From Clostridium_AD estertheticum_D (lineage in GTDB: Bacteria; Bacillota; Clostridia; Clostridiales; Clostridiaceae), in NCBI RefSeq assembly GCF_018861295.1, contig NZ_JAHLDM010000013.1:1-64000 (forward strand): 64,000 nt of DNA, given 5' to 3'. The translations under genes and the position numbers were made by a program. Below, piece after piece: positions 50,560 to 60,116 of this stretch; within the stretch, counting starts at the first letter, position 1, and the number at the start of each line of letters is the position of its first letter. A model generated the notes under the pieces. That model was given only the letters and a program-made list of their open reading frames with translations. It did no database searches and had not been told where the DNA came from.

Positions 50560-51987
50560 ATGATAAAAGTAAAATTAAGTGATAAACAATTTAATTATGA
50601 TGTATTTCAAATCATAAATTTATTTTATTTTTTTCCGGACATTAAATTCGTAGAAGAAGATTATGATTTTAATATTAATGTAGGAGAAACTGTAATAGAT
50701 ATACAAGGCGAGCCTGAAAGCTTTAAGTATTTTGTTAATAATACATATAAACTTAAGGATGAAGTTAAAAAGGCTGTTTTTATATATTTTTCAAAAAACA
50801 CAACTCAGGAACTTCCCTGGGGTACCATAATAGGGATTAGACCCTCTAAAAAAGCTCTTGACTTGCTCGAAAGGGGAATAACAGACGATAAAATAATCGC
50901 AGAGTTTAAAGAAAAACATGTTACAAGAGAAGATAAAGCACAACTTTGTATCGATGTTGCAAAGTTTGAGCGAAATATTGTTAATAAAGAAAAAAATAAT
51001 ATAAGTATTTATATTGATATGCCATTTTGTCCTACTAGGTGTATATATTGTTCTTTTACTTCTAATCCTATAGGTAAATGTAAAAATATTGTTATGCCTT
51101 ATCTTGAGGCTTTGGCTCATGAGATTAAGAGTATAGGTAATTATGTACGCGTAAAGAAGTTAAATATAGAATGTGTATATTTTGGAGGGGGTACCCCCAC
51201 ATCAATAAACAATGAACAATTTGAGTTTATAATGAATTATATATATGATGCATTTATTTTGCAAAACAATGTGCGCGAATTTACAGTAGAATGTGGAAGA
51301 CCGGATAGCATAACACGTGAAAAATTAATTACTATGAAAAAATATGGGGTACATAGAATAAGCATTAACCCTCAAACTATGAATGATGATACATTGGAAT
51401 TAATTGGAAGAAATCATTCTGTAGAAGATGTTTTCAAAAAATTTGAAATGGCAAGGGAATTAGGGTTTGACAATATAAATATGGATTTGATAGTAGGTCT
51501 ACCTGGAGAAAAAATTTCACATATGATTAAAACTTGTAATGAAATTTATAAGATTAAACCAGATAGTATTACAATTCATGGTATGTCTATAAAAAGAGCT
51601 TCAAGACTTCATGAAAATATGCTTAATAATTATAGGTTTGAAGTTCCAGGGCAAGAAGAATTAAATAAAATGTATGGGCTTACTGTAGAATTAACAAAAA
51701 AACTTGATATGAAACCATATTATATGTATAAGCAGAAAAATATGATAGGCAATATGGAAAATATAGGATACACAGCTCTTTCTAAAGAAGGAATCTATAA
51801 TATTCAAATGATTGAAGAAAAACAGACAGTCATTGCACTAGGTGCAGATGCGGTTTCTAAAGTCGTGTTTTTAGATGAAAATAGACATGAAAGGTTCGCA
51901 AACGTAAAGGATGTTCGTGAATACATAAAAAGAGCAGATGAAATGATTGATAAGAAAATTGTATTACTAAATACATTATATACTTAA
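50560..51987 (+). CDS. hemZ: coproporphyrinogen dehydrogenase HemZ
   Basis: A radical-SAM protein of 475 residues related to oxygen-independent coproporphyrinogen oxidase (HemN). The cluster site is FCPTRCIYCSF (C-x3-C-x2-C), then YFGGGTPTS, ECGRPDSIT and SINPQTMND. The first 150 residues are the HemZ-specific leading part. In Clostridia this gene is after relA-dtd and often present even without a full heme pathway, so its real substrate may differ. AAGGAG precedes the start. Confidence 0.92.
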   Translation: MIKVKLSDKQFNYDVFQIINLFYFFPDIKFVEEDYDFNINVGETVIDIQGEPESFKYFVNNTYKLKDEVKKAVFIYFSKNTTQELPWGTIIGIRPSKKALDLLERGITDDKIIAEFKEKHVTREDKAQLCIDVAKFERNIVNKEKNNISIYIDMPFCPTRCIYCSFTSNPIGKCKNIVMPYLEALAHEIKSIGNYVRVKKLNIECVYFGGGTPTSINNEQFEFIMNYIYDAFILQNNVREFTVECGRPDSITREKLITMKKYGVHRISINPQTMNDDTLELIGRNHSVEDVFKKFEMARELGFDNINMDLIVGLPGEKISHMIKTCNEIYKIKPDSITIHGMSIKRASRLHENMLNNYRFEVPGQEELNKMYGLTVELTKKLDMKPYYMYKQKNMIGNMENIGYTALSKEGIYNIQMIEEKQTVIALGADAVSKVVFLDENRHERFANVKDVREYIKRADEMIDKKIVLLNTLYT

Positions 51988-52066
51988 AATATAATGGATA
52001 TTAAAGCGCCTAAGGGTACTGATTTAAGTGTTAATATAATTTATCATAAGGAAGGAGAAAAATAAA

Positions 52067-53848
52067 ATGGCAGAAGCATTAAATGGTTTAAAGAGAACCA
52101 ATATGTGTGGAGATCTTAGAGAATCACACATATCAAATACAATAACAGTAATGGGCTGGGTTCAAAGAAAAAGAAATCTAGGGGGACTTGTTTTTATAGA
52201 TTTAAGAGATAGAACAGGAATACTTCAATTAGTATTTGGAGAAGAAATAAACAAGGAAGCTTTTGAAAAAGCAGATAAAGTAAAACCAGAGTACTGCCTT
52301 GCTGTAACTGGTGAACTTGTTAAAAGACAATCTCCAAATGAAAATCTCCCAACAGGGCTTGTAGAGGTTAAAGGCGAGAACATAAAAATATTGTCTGAAT
52401 CAGAAACACCACCTATATATATAAAAGAAGGTCTAGATGCAGCAGAAAATATACGGCTAAAATATAGATACTTAGATTTAAGAAGACCAGATATGCAAAA
52501 AATATTTATGATACGATCTAAAACAACTAAGGTTGTTCGCGACTTTTTAGATGAAAATGGATTCTTAGAAATAGAAACACCTATGCTTACAAAAAGTACT
52601 CCTGAGGGTGCAAGGGATTATCTAGTCCCAAGTAGAAATTACCCAGGTATGTTTTATGCACTTCCACAATCACCACAGCTATTTAAACAATTACTAATGG
52701 TGTCTGGATATGATAAATACTTTCAACTTGCAAGATGTTTTAGAGATGAAGATTTGAGAGCTAATAGACAACCAGAGTTTACACAAATTGATATAGAGAT
52801 GTCGTTTGTTGAAGAAGATGATGTTATGGCTATTAACGAAGCACTAATTAAAAAAGTATTTAAAGAAGTTGTGAATGAAGATGTTAAGCTTCCTATAAGG
52901 CGAATGAAGTATAAAGAAGCTATGAGTAAATATGGTTCAGATAAGCCAGATATAAGATTTGGAATGGAAATTAACGATATTACAAGCGTTGTAAAAGATT
53001 CTGAATTTGTAGTGTTTAAAAGCGCTATAGAAAATGGTGGCTCAGTAAGAGCTATAAAAGTTGAGAATGCTGCAGATATGGGAAGAAAGAAACTAGACAA
53101 ATTTGGTGAGTTTGTTAAGACTTATAGAGCAAAAGGGCTTGCCTGGATTGCATGTAAAGAAGATGGAATAAAATCACCTATGGCTAAGTTTTTTAGTGAC
53201 CAGCAAATGCAAGAAATACTCGATAAGGTAGAGGCAAAAACTGGAGATTTAGTCCTTATTGTTGCAGATAAGGATAGTATAACACTACAAAGTTTAGGAG
53301 CCTTAAGATTACATGTAGCTAAAGAACTAGAAATTTTAAAAGATAATAAGGAATTTAATTTTGTATGGATTACAGAATTCCCTTTATTTGATTATAGCGA
53401 AGAAGAAAATAGATATATAGCAGCACATCATCCTTTCACAATGCCAATGGATGAGGATCTACAGTATCTTGAATCAGATCCAGGTAGAGTTCGTGCTAAG
53501 GCTTATGATATAGTCTTAAATGGAGAAGAATTAGGTGGAGGAAGTATAAGAATACATAGTTCTAAGCTTCAAGAAACTATGCTTAAAGTCTTAGGATTTA
53601 CGCAGGAAAAGGCATGGGAAAGATTTGGTTTCTTACTAGAAGCATTTAAATTTGGACCACCACCTCACGGCGGACTTGCTTTTGGACTAGATAGAATGAT
53701 AATGTTTTTAGCAGGAACAGATAATATCAAGGATGTTATTGCTTTCCCGAAAAATCAAAATGCTTACTGTCCAATGAGTGAGGCACCAAACATGGTCGAT
53801 GACAAACAGTTAAAAGAACTTGGTATTACAAAAGCTGAGGTAAAATGA
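52067..53848 (+). CDS. aspS: aspartate--tRNA ligase
   Basis: A class II synthetase of 593 residues, bacterial type: an OB anticodon domain (1-110), a catalytic core with motif 2 (ARCFRDEDLRANRQPEFTQID), the GAD insertion (about 290-415) and motif 3 (GGLAFGLDRMIMFLAG). The gene has a good AAGGAGG site. No T-box leader is seen in the 79 bp before it. Its last four bases overlap with the next gene. Confidence 0.97.
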   Translation: MAEALNGLKRTNMCGDLRESHISNTITVMGWVQRKRNLGGLVFIDLRDRTGILQLVFGEEINKEAFEKADKVKPEYCLAVTGELVKRQSPNENLPTGLVEVKGENIKILSESETPPIYIKEGLDAAENIRLKYRYLDLRRPDMQKIFMIRSKTTKVVRDFLDENGFLEIETPMLTKSTPEGARDYLVPSRNYPGMFYALPQSPQLFKQLLMVSGYDKYFQLARCFRDEDLRANRQPEFTQIDIEMSFVEEDDVMAINEALIKKVFKEVVNEDVKLPIRRMKYKEAMSKYGSDKPDIRFGMEINDITSVVKDSEFVVFKSAIENGGSVRAIKVENAADMGRKKLDKFGEFVKTYRAKGLAWIACKEDGIKSPMAKFFSDQQMQEILDKVEAKTGDLVLIVADKDSITLQSLGALRLHVAKELEILKDNKEFNFVWITEFPLFDYSEEENRYIAAHHPFTMPMDEDLQYLESDPGRVRAKAYDIVLNGEELGGGSIRIHSSKLQETMLKVLGFTQEKAWERFGFLLEAFKFGPPPHGGLAFGLDRMIMFLAGTDNIKDVIAFPKNQNAYCPMSEAPNMVDDKQLKELGITKAEVK

Positions 53849-54150
53849 TAAATGATGATGATAAATCAATAAATGACGAATTAGTAAAAAATATTCAAGT
53901 TAGATTGAGAAAGATTGAGGGACAAGTTAAAGGTATAGAAAAGATGATAACAAGTGAAGCTTGCTGCAAAGACGTATTGGTTCAAGTTGCCGCAGCAAGA
54001 GCCGCTATGAATAAAGTTGGTGGACTTGTTTTAGAAAGATATACAAAGAACTGTCTTTTACATGAAGATAATGGTAGTGATGAAGAAAAGAATGAAGAAA
54101 AAGCTAAAATTGAAGAGCTAGTCTCAACTTTTCTTATGTTTTTAAAGTAA
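53845..54150 (+). CDS. CsoR/DUF156 family metal- or persulfide-sensing regulator
   Basis: A helical regulator of 101 residues. The N-terminal RLRKIEGQVKGIEKMI and CCKDVLVQVAAARAAMNKV are family marks. In copper-sensing CsoR the ligands are Cys, His and Cys; here the matching positions are Cys41 (with Cys40 next to it), Tyr66 and Cys70, so the His is absent. Two cysteines without the His recall persulfide-sensing CstR. It starts in the aspS end (ATGA overlap) and lies at a bidirectional terminator. Confidence 0.88.
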   Translation: MINDDDKSINDELVKNIQVRLRKIEGQVKGIEKMITSEACCKDVLVQVAAARAAMNKVGGLVLERYTKNCLLHEDNGSDEEKNEEKAKIEELVSTFLMFLK

Positions 54151-54194
54151 AAATAAAGAAGTAAAATTTGATATCAAATTTTACTTCTTTATTT
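54151..54194. terminator. perfect palindromic bidirectional terminator
   Basis: A 44-nt perfect palindrome centred on GATATC, with A and T runs at each end. It serves the CsoR-family gene and the convergent thrE genes. The stop of the latter lies in the palindrome. Confidence 0.9.
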
Positions 54195-54612
54195 TTATTT
54201 TTTTAAAAATCGTACTTATTGAAGCTACTAATACTATTCCAACTGCAATTGCACCTGCACTAAATAGTGTCTCAGCGCCTTTGGTTAGGGCAACAGTAAA
54301 ATTACCTTTTACAGCTTCAAGGGTGGCATAATACATTCCACCACCGGGCACAAGGGGTATAATTGCACAGATTACAAACATAGTCACAGGATTTTTATAT
54401 AATCTTGCCATTATTTCTGAATATATGCTACCAACCATTGATGCAAGAAACAATGAAAAAACGAGGGATGGTTGAAGTCTTCCAGAAATAAGATAAGTTA
54501 GCCAAGCAAGTCCACCTCCAAGTGATGCAATTATTAGGTTTTTACCACGGATGTTAAATAGTACTCCAAAACATAGAGAACTTAAAAATGCGTAAAAAGA
54601 ATTAAGAATCAT
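54181..54612 (-). CDS. threonine/serine exporter, ThrE C-terminal type subunit
   Basis: A membrane protein of 143 residues with about five hydrophobic segments, the DUF3815 (ThrE_2) half of a ThrE exporter. The motif FVICAIIPLVPGGGMYY is characteristic. GGAGG lies nine bases before the ATG at 54612, which overlaps the stop of the larger subunit gene (ATGA). In Corynebacterium the two halves are one protein; here they are split. Confidence 0.88.
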   Translation of the reverse strand: MILNSFYAFLSSLCFGVLFNIRGKNLIIASLGGGLAWLTYLISGRLQPSLVFSLFLASMVGSIYSEIMARLYKNPVTMFVICAIIPLVPGGGMYYATLEAVKGNFTVALTKGAETLFSAGAIAVGIVLVASISTIFKKIKIKK

Positions 54613-55382
54613 ACAAGAGTACCTCCAAACAATAAGAACCAAATTTTGAAAATTATACTCGTGCCAGAAGATATGGCAACAGCTATAAATAAAGCCTCTA
54701 TTGATCTAGATATACCAGAAACTAAATCTCCAGCAATAGTATCCCTTATTGCATTTGTAATGGCTATGCCAGGTACTAATAACATTATTGATCCTATTAT
54801 TATAGTATCCATATTACCTACTAAATGAAGTGAATTAGCTATTAGCGCTATGAGTGCAGCTACAGAACCGCTAAGCGTATTTTTTAAAAAACTATTTATT
54901 TCAAATTTATCTAAAAATAAACTTAAATAATTAATAAGGGCTCCGATTATAAAGGCTACAAAGAAATCTTTATAATTTCCACCAAAAAGTAACGTAAAAA
55001 ATCCTGCGCAGAAAGCTGAAAAAAAAGTAGTAGTCTTTTCAGAATAAGGTTGTAAATTATTAATATATTCAATTTCTTTTTTTATATCAACTATTGATAA
55101 AGGGGCCGATACAACTTGCCTTGATAGATTATTAATCATGGAAACCTTGCGAAGATTAACCGTCCTAATGTGAATTCTTCTAATTAATGAAATGGTATGA
55201 TTTTTACTATTAGTTATAGAAATCATAATGCCCGTAGGAGTAACAAAACTCTCGGTTCGTGATACGCCGTAAGACTTACATATCATAGTTATTGTTTGCT
55301 CTACCCTATAAGTTTCCCCACCATTTTCTAAAATGATTTTACCGGCTTCAGCAGCGATTTGAATGATATCGTCAGTATACAT
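54609..55382 (-). CDS. threonine/serine exporter, ThrE N-terminal type subunit
   Basis: A protein of 257 residues of the DUF1212 (ThrE) family. The soluble first 110 residues show GGETYRVEQTITMICKSYG and TPTGIMISI, followed by five hydrophobic segments (about 118-250) with LMLLVPGIAITNAIRDTIAGD-like LLVPGIAITNAIRD. It exports Thr/Ser or related molecules together with the next gene. AAGGAGA precedes the start. Confidence 0.9.
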   Translation of the reverse strand: MYTDDIIQIAAEAGKIILENGGETYRVEQTITMICKSYGVSRTESFVTPTGIMISITNSKNHTISLIRRIHIRTVNLRKVSMINNLSRQVVSAPLSIVDIKKEIEYINNLQPYSEKTTTFFSAFCAGFFTLLFGGNYKDFFVAFIIGALINYLSLFLDKFEINSFLKNTLSGSVAALIALIANSLHLVGNMDTIIIGSIMLLVPGIAITNAIRDTIAGDLVSGISRSIEALFIAVAISSGTSIIFKIWFLLFGGTLV

Positions 55383-55780
55383 ATAATCTCCTTTCTGAAT
55401 AAATTTAACTTTAGATATTATATAGTATATAATAATAAAATTGCTCTATCAGTATATACCATAAAGCTAATAAATTCTTATTAGTTAGAAAATTAAGTTA
55501 TCTTATTTATTATTTTGCGGATTTTAATATGTAACTTATGATTAAAAAATGTGATTTAGGTAGCGCTAATTTCTTATATTAATAATATTTTATAAGAAAA
55601 ACAATAAAAATTCATGAAATTAGCATGTTTTAGTTGATAATTATCGTATAAAATTTTATAATATACTTATACTATTTATTTCTGAAATTTCAGAGTATTA
55701 TTTTTATTGATTTTTATAATTATTAACGGAATCATTTTATTAGATTGTTTAATTTAAAAGACGAGAGGAAGGGTATGAAC
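55383..55780. other. divergent intergenic region before glyA
   Basis: This 398-bp region is A+T-rich and holds divergent promoters. I looked for a glycine riboswitch or other conserved leader and saw none. The glyA promoter candidate is listed separately. Confidence 0.4.
55634..55662 (+). promoter_or_regulatory. sigma-A promoter for glyA
   Basis: TTGATA (55634-55639), 17 bp, and a perfect TATAAT (55657-55662). It implies a leader of about 110 nt. Confidence 0.65.
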
Positions 55781-57013
55781 ATGGAAGAATATTTAAAAAA
55801 CAGTGATTTAGCAATTTATGAAATAATTGAGGAAGAGAATACAAGACAGGAGGATCATATTGAACTAATTGCTTCAGAAAATTTTGTTAGTAGAGCTGTA
55901 CTTGAAGCAAATGGATCTATATTAACTAATAAATATGCAGAAGGATATCCTGGAAAAAGATATTATGGCGGTTGTGAAGTAGTTGATAAAGTAGAAGATT
56001 TAGCTCGCACACGAATTAAAGAACTTTTCGGTGCAGAACATGCTAATGTGCAACCTCATTCAGGATCTCAAGCTAATATGGCTGTATATTTCTCTGTGCT
56101 TAAACCAGGAGATACAGTACTAGGTATGAATTTGAGCCATGGAGGACATTTAACTCATGGAAGTCCGGTAAATTTCTCTGGAATATTATATAATTTTGTT
56201 CCTTATGGTGTTGATTTAGAGACAGAAACAATAGACTATGAAAAAGTTAGAGCTTTGGCTAAGAAACATAATCCTAAAATGATAGTTGTTGGAGCTAGTG
56301 CTTACCCAAGAGCTATAAACTTTAAACTATTTAGAGAAATATGTGATGAGGTTAATGCGTATATGTTCGTAGATATGGCACATATAGCAGGCCTTGTTGC
56401 AACGGGCGCACATGAGTCGCCAGTTCCATATGCTGATTTTGTTACTACAACAACTCATAAAACTTTGAGAGGTCCTAGAGGTGGAGTAATTTTATGCAAA
56501 GAAAAATATGCAAAGGCAATAGATAAATCAATTTTCCCAGGTATGCAAGGAGGACCTTTAATGCATACTATAGCAGCCAAAGCTGTTTGTTTCGGAGAAG
56601 CTCTTAAACCAGAATTTAAAGTTTATATTGATCAAGTGGTTAAAAATGCTAAGCTACTTGGAAAAGAACTTCAAAAATATGGATTTAAATTAGTATCTGG
56701 TGGTACAGATAATCATCTTTTATTAATAGAATTAACAAATAAAAATATTACTGGTAAGGAAGCTGAAAAGTTATTAGATATCGTTGGGATTACAGTAAAT
56801 AAAAATACTGTACCAAATGAAACTTTAAGTCCATTTATTACAAGTGGTATAAGAATTGGTACACCGGCTGTAACTACAAGAGGATTTAAAGAAGAAGAAA
56901 TGAAAATAATAGCTGAACTCATAAATGAAACTATAGAAAATAGAGAAGGAAATTTAGTACCAATTAGAGAAAAAGTAAAAGAGTTATGTAGTAGATTCCC
57001 ATTATATAAATAG
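55781..57013 (+). CDS. glyA: serine hydroxymethyltransferase
   Basis: A PLP enzyme of 410 residues that interconverts serine and glycine and supplies one-carbon units to folate. The PLP lysine is in TTTTHKTLRGPRGG (about 225-238). IELIASENFVS, YAEGYPGKRYYGG and PHSGSQANMAVY are highly conserved. The ATG at 55781 is chosen for spacing to GAGGAAGGG. Single-gene unit with its own promoter and hairpin terminator. Confidence 0.97.
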   Translation: MEEYLKNSDLAIYEIIEEENTRQEDHIELIASENFVSRAVLEANGSILTNKYAEGYPGKRYYGGCEVVDKVEDLARTRIKELFGAEHANVQPHSGSQANMAVYFSVLKPGDTVLGMNLSHGGHLTHGSPVNFSGILYNFVPYGVDLETETIDYEKVRALAKKHNPKMIVVGASAYPRAINFKLFREICDEVNAYMFVDMAHIAGLVATGAHESPVPYADFVTTTTHKTLRGPRGGVILCKEKYAKAIDKSIFPGMQGGPLMHTIAAKAVCFGEALKPEFKVYIDQVVKNAKLLGKELQKYGFKLVSGGTDNHLLLIELTNKNITGKEAEKLLDIVGITVNKNTVPNETLSPFITSGIRIGTPAVTTRGFKEEEMKIIAELINETIENREGNLVPIREKVKELCSRFPLYK

Positions 57014-57024
57014 AAAGAATAAAA

Positions 57025-57062
57025 AGTAGCAGTAACCTAATTTACTTAGGTTGCTGCTGTAT
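57025..57062 (+). terminator. glyA terminator
   Basis: AGTAGCAGTAACCTAA pairs with TTAGGTTGCTGCT (one G-U) over a five-base loop. Confidence 0.75.
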
Positions 57063-57149
57063 GTTTTTATGCTAGCTTTTGATATAATTAAGGTATTAAT
57101 ATAATTGAAGGTTGTTAAACATTAGAAAAAAATGCTAGGGGGATGAATT

Positions 57150-57920
57150 ATGATTGACTCACATATACACACAGATTTTTCAAATGACTCTGAAATGAAA
57201 GTTCAGAATGCTTTGGAACAATCAAGAAAAAGTGGTATAGGTATGACTTTTACAGAGCATCTAGATTTAAAATTTGAAGCAGGAGTAGATATTGGGTTTG
57301 ATATAGATAAGTATTTTAATGACTATGAAAAATATAGGAGTAAAAAGCTTATGCTTGGAATTGAAATTGGAATGCAAGAAATTTGTTTAGAGGAAAATAG
57401 AGAAGTTGCAAACAAATATCCTTTTGACTATATAATTGGGTCTATACACGCAGCAGGTGGGGAAGATATTTACTGCTCAAAATATTATGAAGGTAAGACA
57501 AAAAAAGAAGCCTATGACAAATATTTTTTAAGTATGATTGCGAATGTTAAGCAGTATGACTTCATTGATAGCTTAGGCCATATTGATTATATATCGAGAT
57601 ATGCGACTTACAATGATAAGGAAATACATTATCATGAGTTTGATGAATACATAAATGAAATTTTTAAAACAATAGTAAAAAATGAAAAAGTTATTGAAAT
57701 TAATACTAGGCGTCTTGGAAACAGGGAAGCATATAATAATTTAATTAATATTTATAAAGCATATAGGCAAGTAGGTGGAAAATATGTAACCATAGGTTCA
57801 GATGCTCATAATGCAGAAAATATTGGTGCTTATTTTACTCAGGCTATTAGTCTCTGTGAAATATGCAACTTGAAACCTGTTTATTTTAAAGAAAGAAAAA
57901 TGGAGTATATGTCTATATAA
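57150..57920 (+). CDS. PHP-domain histidinol-phosphatase (HisJ family)
   Basis: A protein of 256 residues. The PHP metal motifs are DSHIHTDFSND, FTEHLDL, YIIGSIHAAGG, LGHIDYISR and IGSDAHNAENIG, so all metal ligands are present. HisJ-family enzymes dephosphorylate histidinol phosphate, but no his biosynthesis genes are next to it and other phosphoesters are possible. GGGGGATG lies before the start. It is followed by a decayed gene fragment. Confidence 0.85.
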   Translation: MIDSHIHTDFSNDSEMKVQNALEQSRKSGIGMTFTEHLDLKFEAGVDIGFDIDKYFNDYEKYRSKKLMLGIEIGMQEICLEENREVANKYPFDYIIGSIHAAGGEDIYCSKYYEGKTKKEAYDKYFLSMIANVKQYDFIDSLGHIDYISRYATYNDKEIHYHEFDEYINEIFKTIVKNEKVIEINTRRLGNREAYNNLINIYKAYRQVGGKYVTIGSDAHNAENIGAYFTQAISLCEICNLKPVYFKERKMEYMSI

Positions 57921-58054
57921 TAAACTATGGGTTACTTACCATATGTGTTATACTGCAGGCAATGACTGCAGCTGTAATGGCTCCATCTCAATGCGCTTTT
58001 ATAACTTCAATAGTTTCTAGTATTACTATACCTATTATAATATTATTTTTATAA
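57920..58054 (+). pseudogene. remnant of a permease C-terminus (AEC family-like)
   Basis: A frame without a start codon or ribosome site that ends at TAA 58052-58054. It reads as two hydrophobic helices with VILQAMTAAVMAPSQCAFIT and SIVSSITIPIIILFL, a layout like the last two helices of AEC (auxin efflux carrier) permeases, with a loop missing between them. The upstream frame is not open. It is probably a deletion remnant. Confidence 0.4.
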
Positions 58055-58105
58055 GTTTATTTAAGTGATTCGTTTTAAACAAGATTTTACAAGGAGGTTT
58101 TACAA

Positions 58106-58606
58106 ATGAAAATTAACTTTACGGATAATTTAGAAAGAGGTTTGAAATATTTGCAAACACAAGGTGCATTCTTAACTGTAAAATCTGGTGAAAAAATCAA
58201 TACAATGACTATAGGGTGGGGAAATGTAGGATATGTTTGGAATAGACCTGTATTTACTGTAATGGTAAGGGAATCAAGGTATACAATTGATTTCCTAGAA
58301 GGTTCTGATAATTTTACAGTTAGCATACCCTTAAGTAAAAAATTAAAGAATGAATTAATGGTGTGTGGAAGTAAATCGGGGAGAGATATCAATAAATTTA
58401 AGGAGTGTAATTTAACACTTGAGAAGAGTAAAAAAGTAGACACTCCAATAATTGCTGAGTGTGATCTTTTTTATGAATGCAAAATAGTGTATAAACAAAA
58501 AATGGATCCTAAGTTACTTTCAGAAGATATCGTAAAAAACTTTTATGAAAATGGAGATTATCATACATTGTATTATGGAGAAATTGTAGAAACTTATATA
58601 AAATAG
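58106..58606 (+). CDS. flavin reductase family protein
   Basis: A protein of 166 residues with a split-barrel flavin-binding fold: INTMTIGWGNVGYVWNRPVFTVMVRESRYT is the FMN-contacting portion, followed by CGSKSGRDINKF. Related clostridial proteins bind FMN and act as reductases or flavin stores. The substrate is unknown. AAGGAGG precedes the start. Single gene ending at a terminator. Confidence 0.85.
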   Translation: MKINFTDNLERGLKYLQTQGAFLTVKSGEKINTMTIGWGNVGYVWNRPVFTVMVRESRYTIDFLEGSDNFTVSIPLSKKLKNELMVCGSKSGRDINKFKECNLTLEKSKKVDTPIIAECDLFYECKIVYKQKMDPKLLSEDIVKNFYENGDYHTLYYGEIVETYIK

Positions 58607-58623
58607 AAAAGTTTTAGATTATT

Positions 58624-58657
58624 AAAATAGTACACAGAGGTAAGTGTACTATTTTTT
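58624..58657 (+). terminator. terminator after the flavin reductase gene
   Basis: AAATAGTACAC pairs with GTGTACTATTT over an eight-base loop, and the T-run continues. Confidence 0.85.
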
Positions 58658-58676
58658 TGCCCAGAAAAAATACATA

Positions 58677-60026
58677 TTAAAAGTCAAAAAGTGTCTTTTT
58701 CATATTTTCATATTTAGTAATGTAATATTTTCTCCTTAAAGAAATCTGTTCTAGAGCGTAAGCCAATATATCGATTTCCTCGTATGTGTTATAAAGTCCA
58801 AAACTAATTCTAACCATTCCTGGGTGATATAAATCAGGATTTTCTATGCGTTTAATTAGAAACTCATTAGAAATACCTAGTAGTTTAACTAGGTATGGTT
58901 GGGCACAAAAACAACCACTTCTTACCGAGATACCGCATTCATAGGAGAGTATTTTTGCAACCAGTGCGTGATGCATTCCGCATATATTAAATGGGATTAT
59001 GCTAACTCTGTCAACACATCTAGAAGTGTCGCAATATATTTTAACATTTGGTATATCTTTTATTTTATTGAGGGCATAGGTCGTCAACTTCTTTTCAACA
59101 CGCTCCACGTTATCCATACCAATTTTACTTAATGTCCTAATAGCTGAGGCCAGGGCTATAGATCCTATAACATTTGGTGAGCCAGCTTCATGTCTCTGTG
59201 GAGAGTCATTCCATTTTATAAAATCATGAGTGACAATATCGACTGTTCCGCCACCTACTAAATCAGGTTCACAATTATCTAAAATACTTTTAGGCCCTAT
59301 TAATACTCCAGTCCCAAAAGGTGCATACATTTTATGAGCAGAGAAAACCAGAAAATCTATATTATATTCTGAATTTTTACTATTCATTATAAAAGGAGCA
59401 TGAGGAACTAATTGTGCTCCATCAACTAATAATTTAGAATTAAATTTATGAACTAGTTTAGCTATATCATATATAGGGTTTTTGTAGCCAGTTACATTTG
59501 AAGCACCTGTAATTGTAACTAATCTTACATAATTATTGTACTTATTCAATTTAAACTCTAAATCATCTAAGGACAACTTCCCATCTTCATCTACAGATAT
59601 ATATTCTACAATAAACTTATCTCTCCAAGGTAGGTCATTTGAGTGATGTTCCATATCCGTAGTTAATATAACATTTTTTTTATAAGGATTGTACAATAAA
59701 TTGGATAGTTTATTAAGGGCTTCTGTGCAGTTTTTAACATAGATAACTGTATTATTAGAATTAGAATTAACAAAGTTACTTACAATGTTTCTAGAATCAT
59801 CATATACTTTGGTAGTTAATTGGGACTTATATCCTTCACCACGATGAATGGAGGAATACCATGGTGCAAAATCAATAATATCTTCCATAACAGATTTAAA
59901 TGGTGGTGTAGTTGCTGCATTATCAAAATTAATTGCAGTAACCATTTTCCCGGATATAAGAGGGACCTTTTTATTTATGCCAAGTATCAAATCTCTGTAG
60001 CTTGGACTATTATCTTTAAATGACAT
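58677..60026 (-). CDS. class V aminotransferase-fold protein (SufS/CsdA-like cysteine desulfurase)
   Basis: A PLP enzyme of 449 residues. The start at 60026 has GAGGAGGAG before it. NFDNAATTPP opens the core, MEHHSNDLPW follows, the PLP lysine is Lys232 in FSAHKMYAPFGTG, and the active-site loop VRSGCFCAQP carries Cys372 and Cys374, as in group II desulfurases. It is about 40 residues longer than SufS, mostly at the C-terminus. It lies 90 bp downstream of hisS and is not in a suf operon, so its sulfur acceptor is unknown. Confidence 0.85.
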   Translation of the reverse strand: MSFKDNSPSYRDLILGINKKVPLISGKMVTAINFDNAATTPPFKSVMEDIIDFAPWYSSIHRGEGYKSQLTTKVYDDSRNIVSNFVNSNSNNTVIYVKNCTEALNKLSNLLYNPYKKNVILTTDMEHHSNDLPWRDKFIVEYISVDEDGKLSLDDLEFKLNKYNNYVRLVTITGASNVTGYKNPIYDIAKLVHKFNSKLLVDGAQLVPHAPFIMNSKNSEYNIDFLVFSAHKMYAPFGTGVLIGPKSILDNCEPDLVGGGTVDIVTHDFIKWNDSPQRHEAGSPNVIGSIALASAIRTLSKIGMDNVERVEKKLTTYALNKIKDIPNVKIYCDTSRCVDRVSIIPFNICGMHHALVAKILSYECGISVRSGCFCAQPYLVKLLGISNEFLIKRIENPDLYHPGMVRISFGLYNTYEEIDILAYALEQISLRRKYYITKYENMKKTLFDF

Positions 60027-60116
60027 GATACTCCTCCTCGCATACTTATTTACAGTATATAATATTAGAATTACGAGGAAAAGGTGATACAAAATTATGA
60101 TTTTGAGAAATAAGAC

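Noticed and set aside
54646..55382. Alternative frames opposite the ThrE exporter genes
   Set aside because: The minus-strand exporter has clear family motifs, coupled start and stop codons and ribosome sites. The opposite frames have none.
55383..55780. Glycine riboswitch or other metabolite switch ahead of glyA
   Set aside because: No conserved aptamer features are visible, only a normal promoter.
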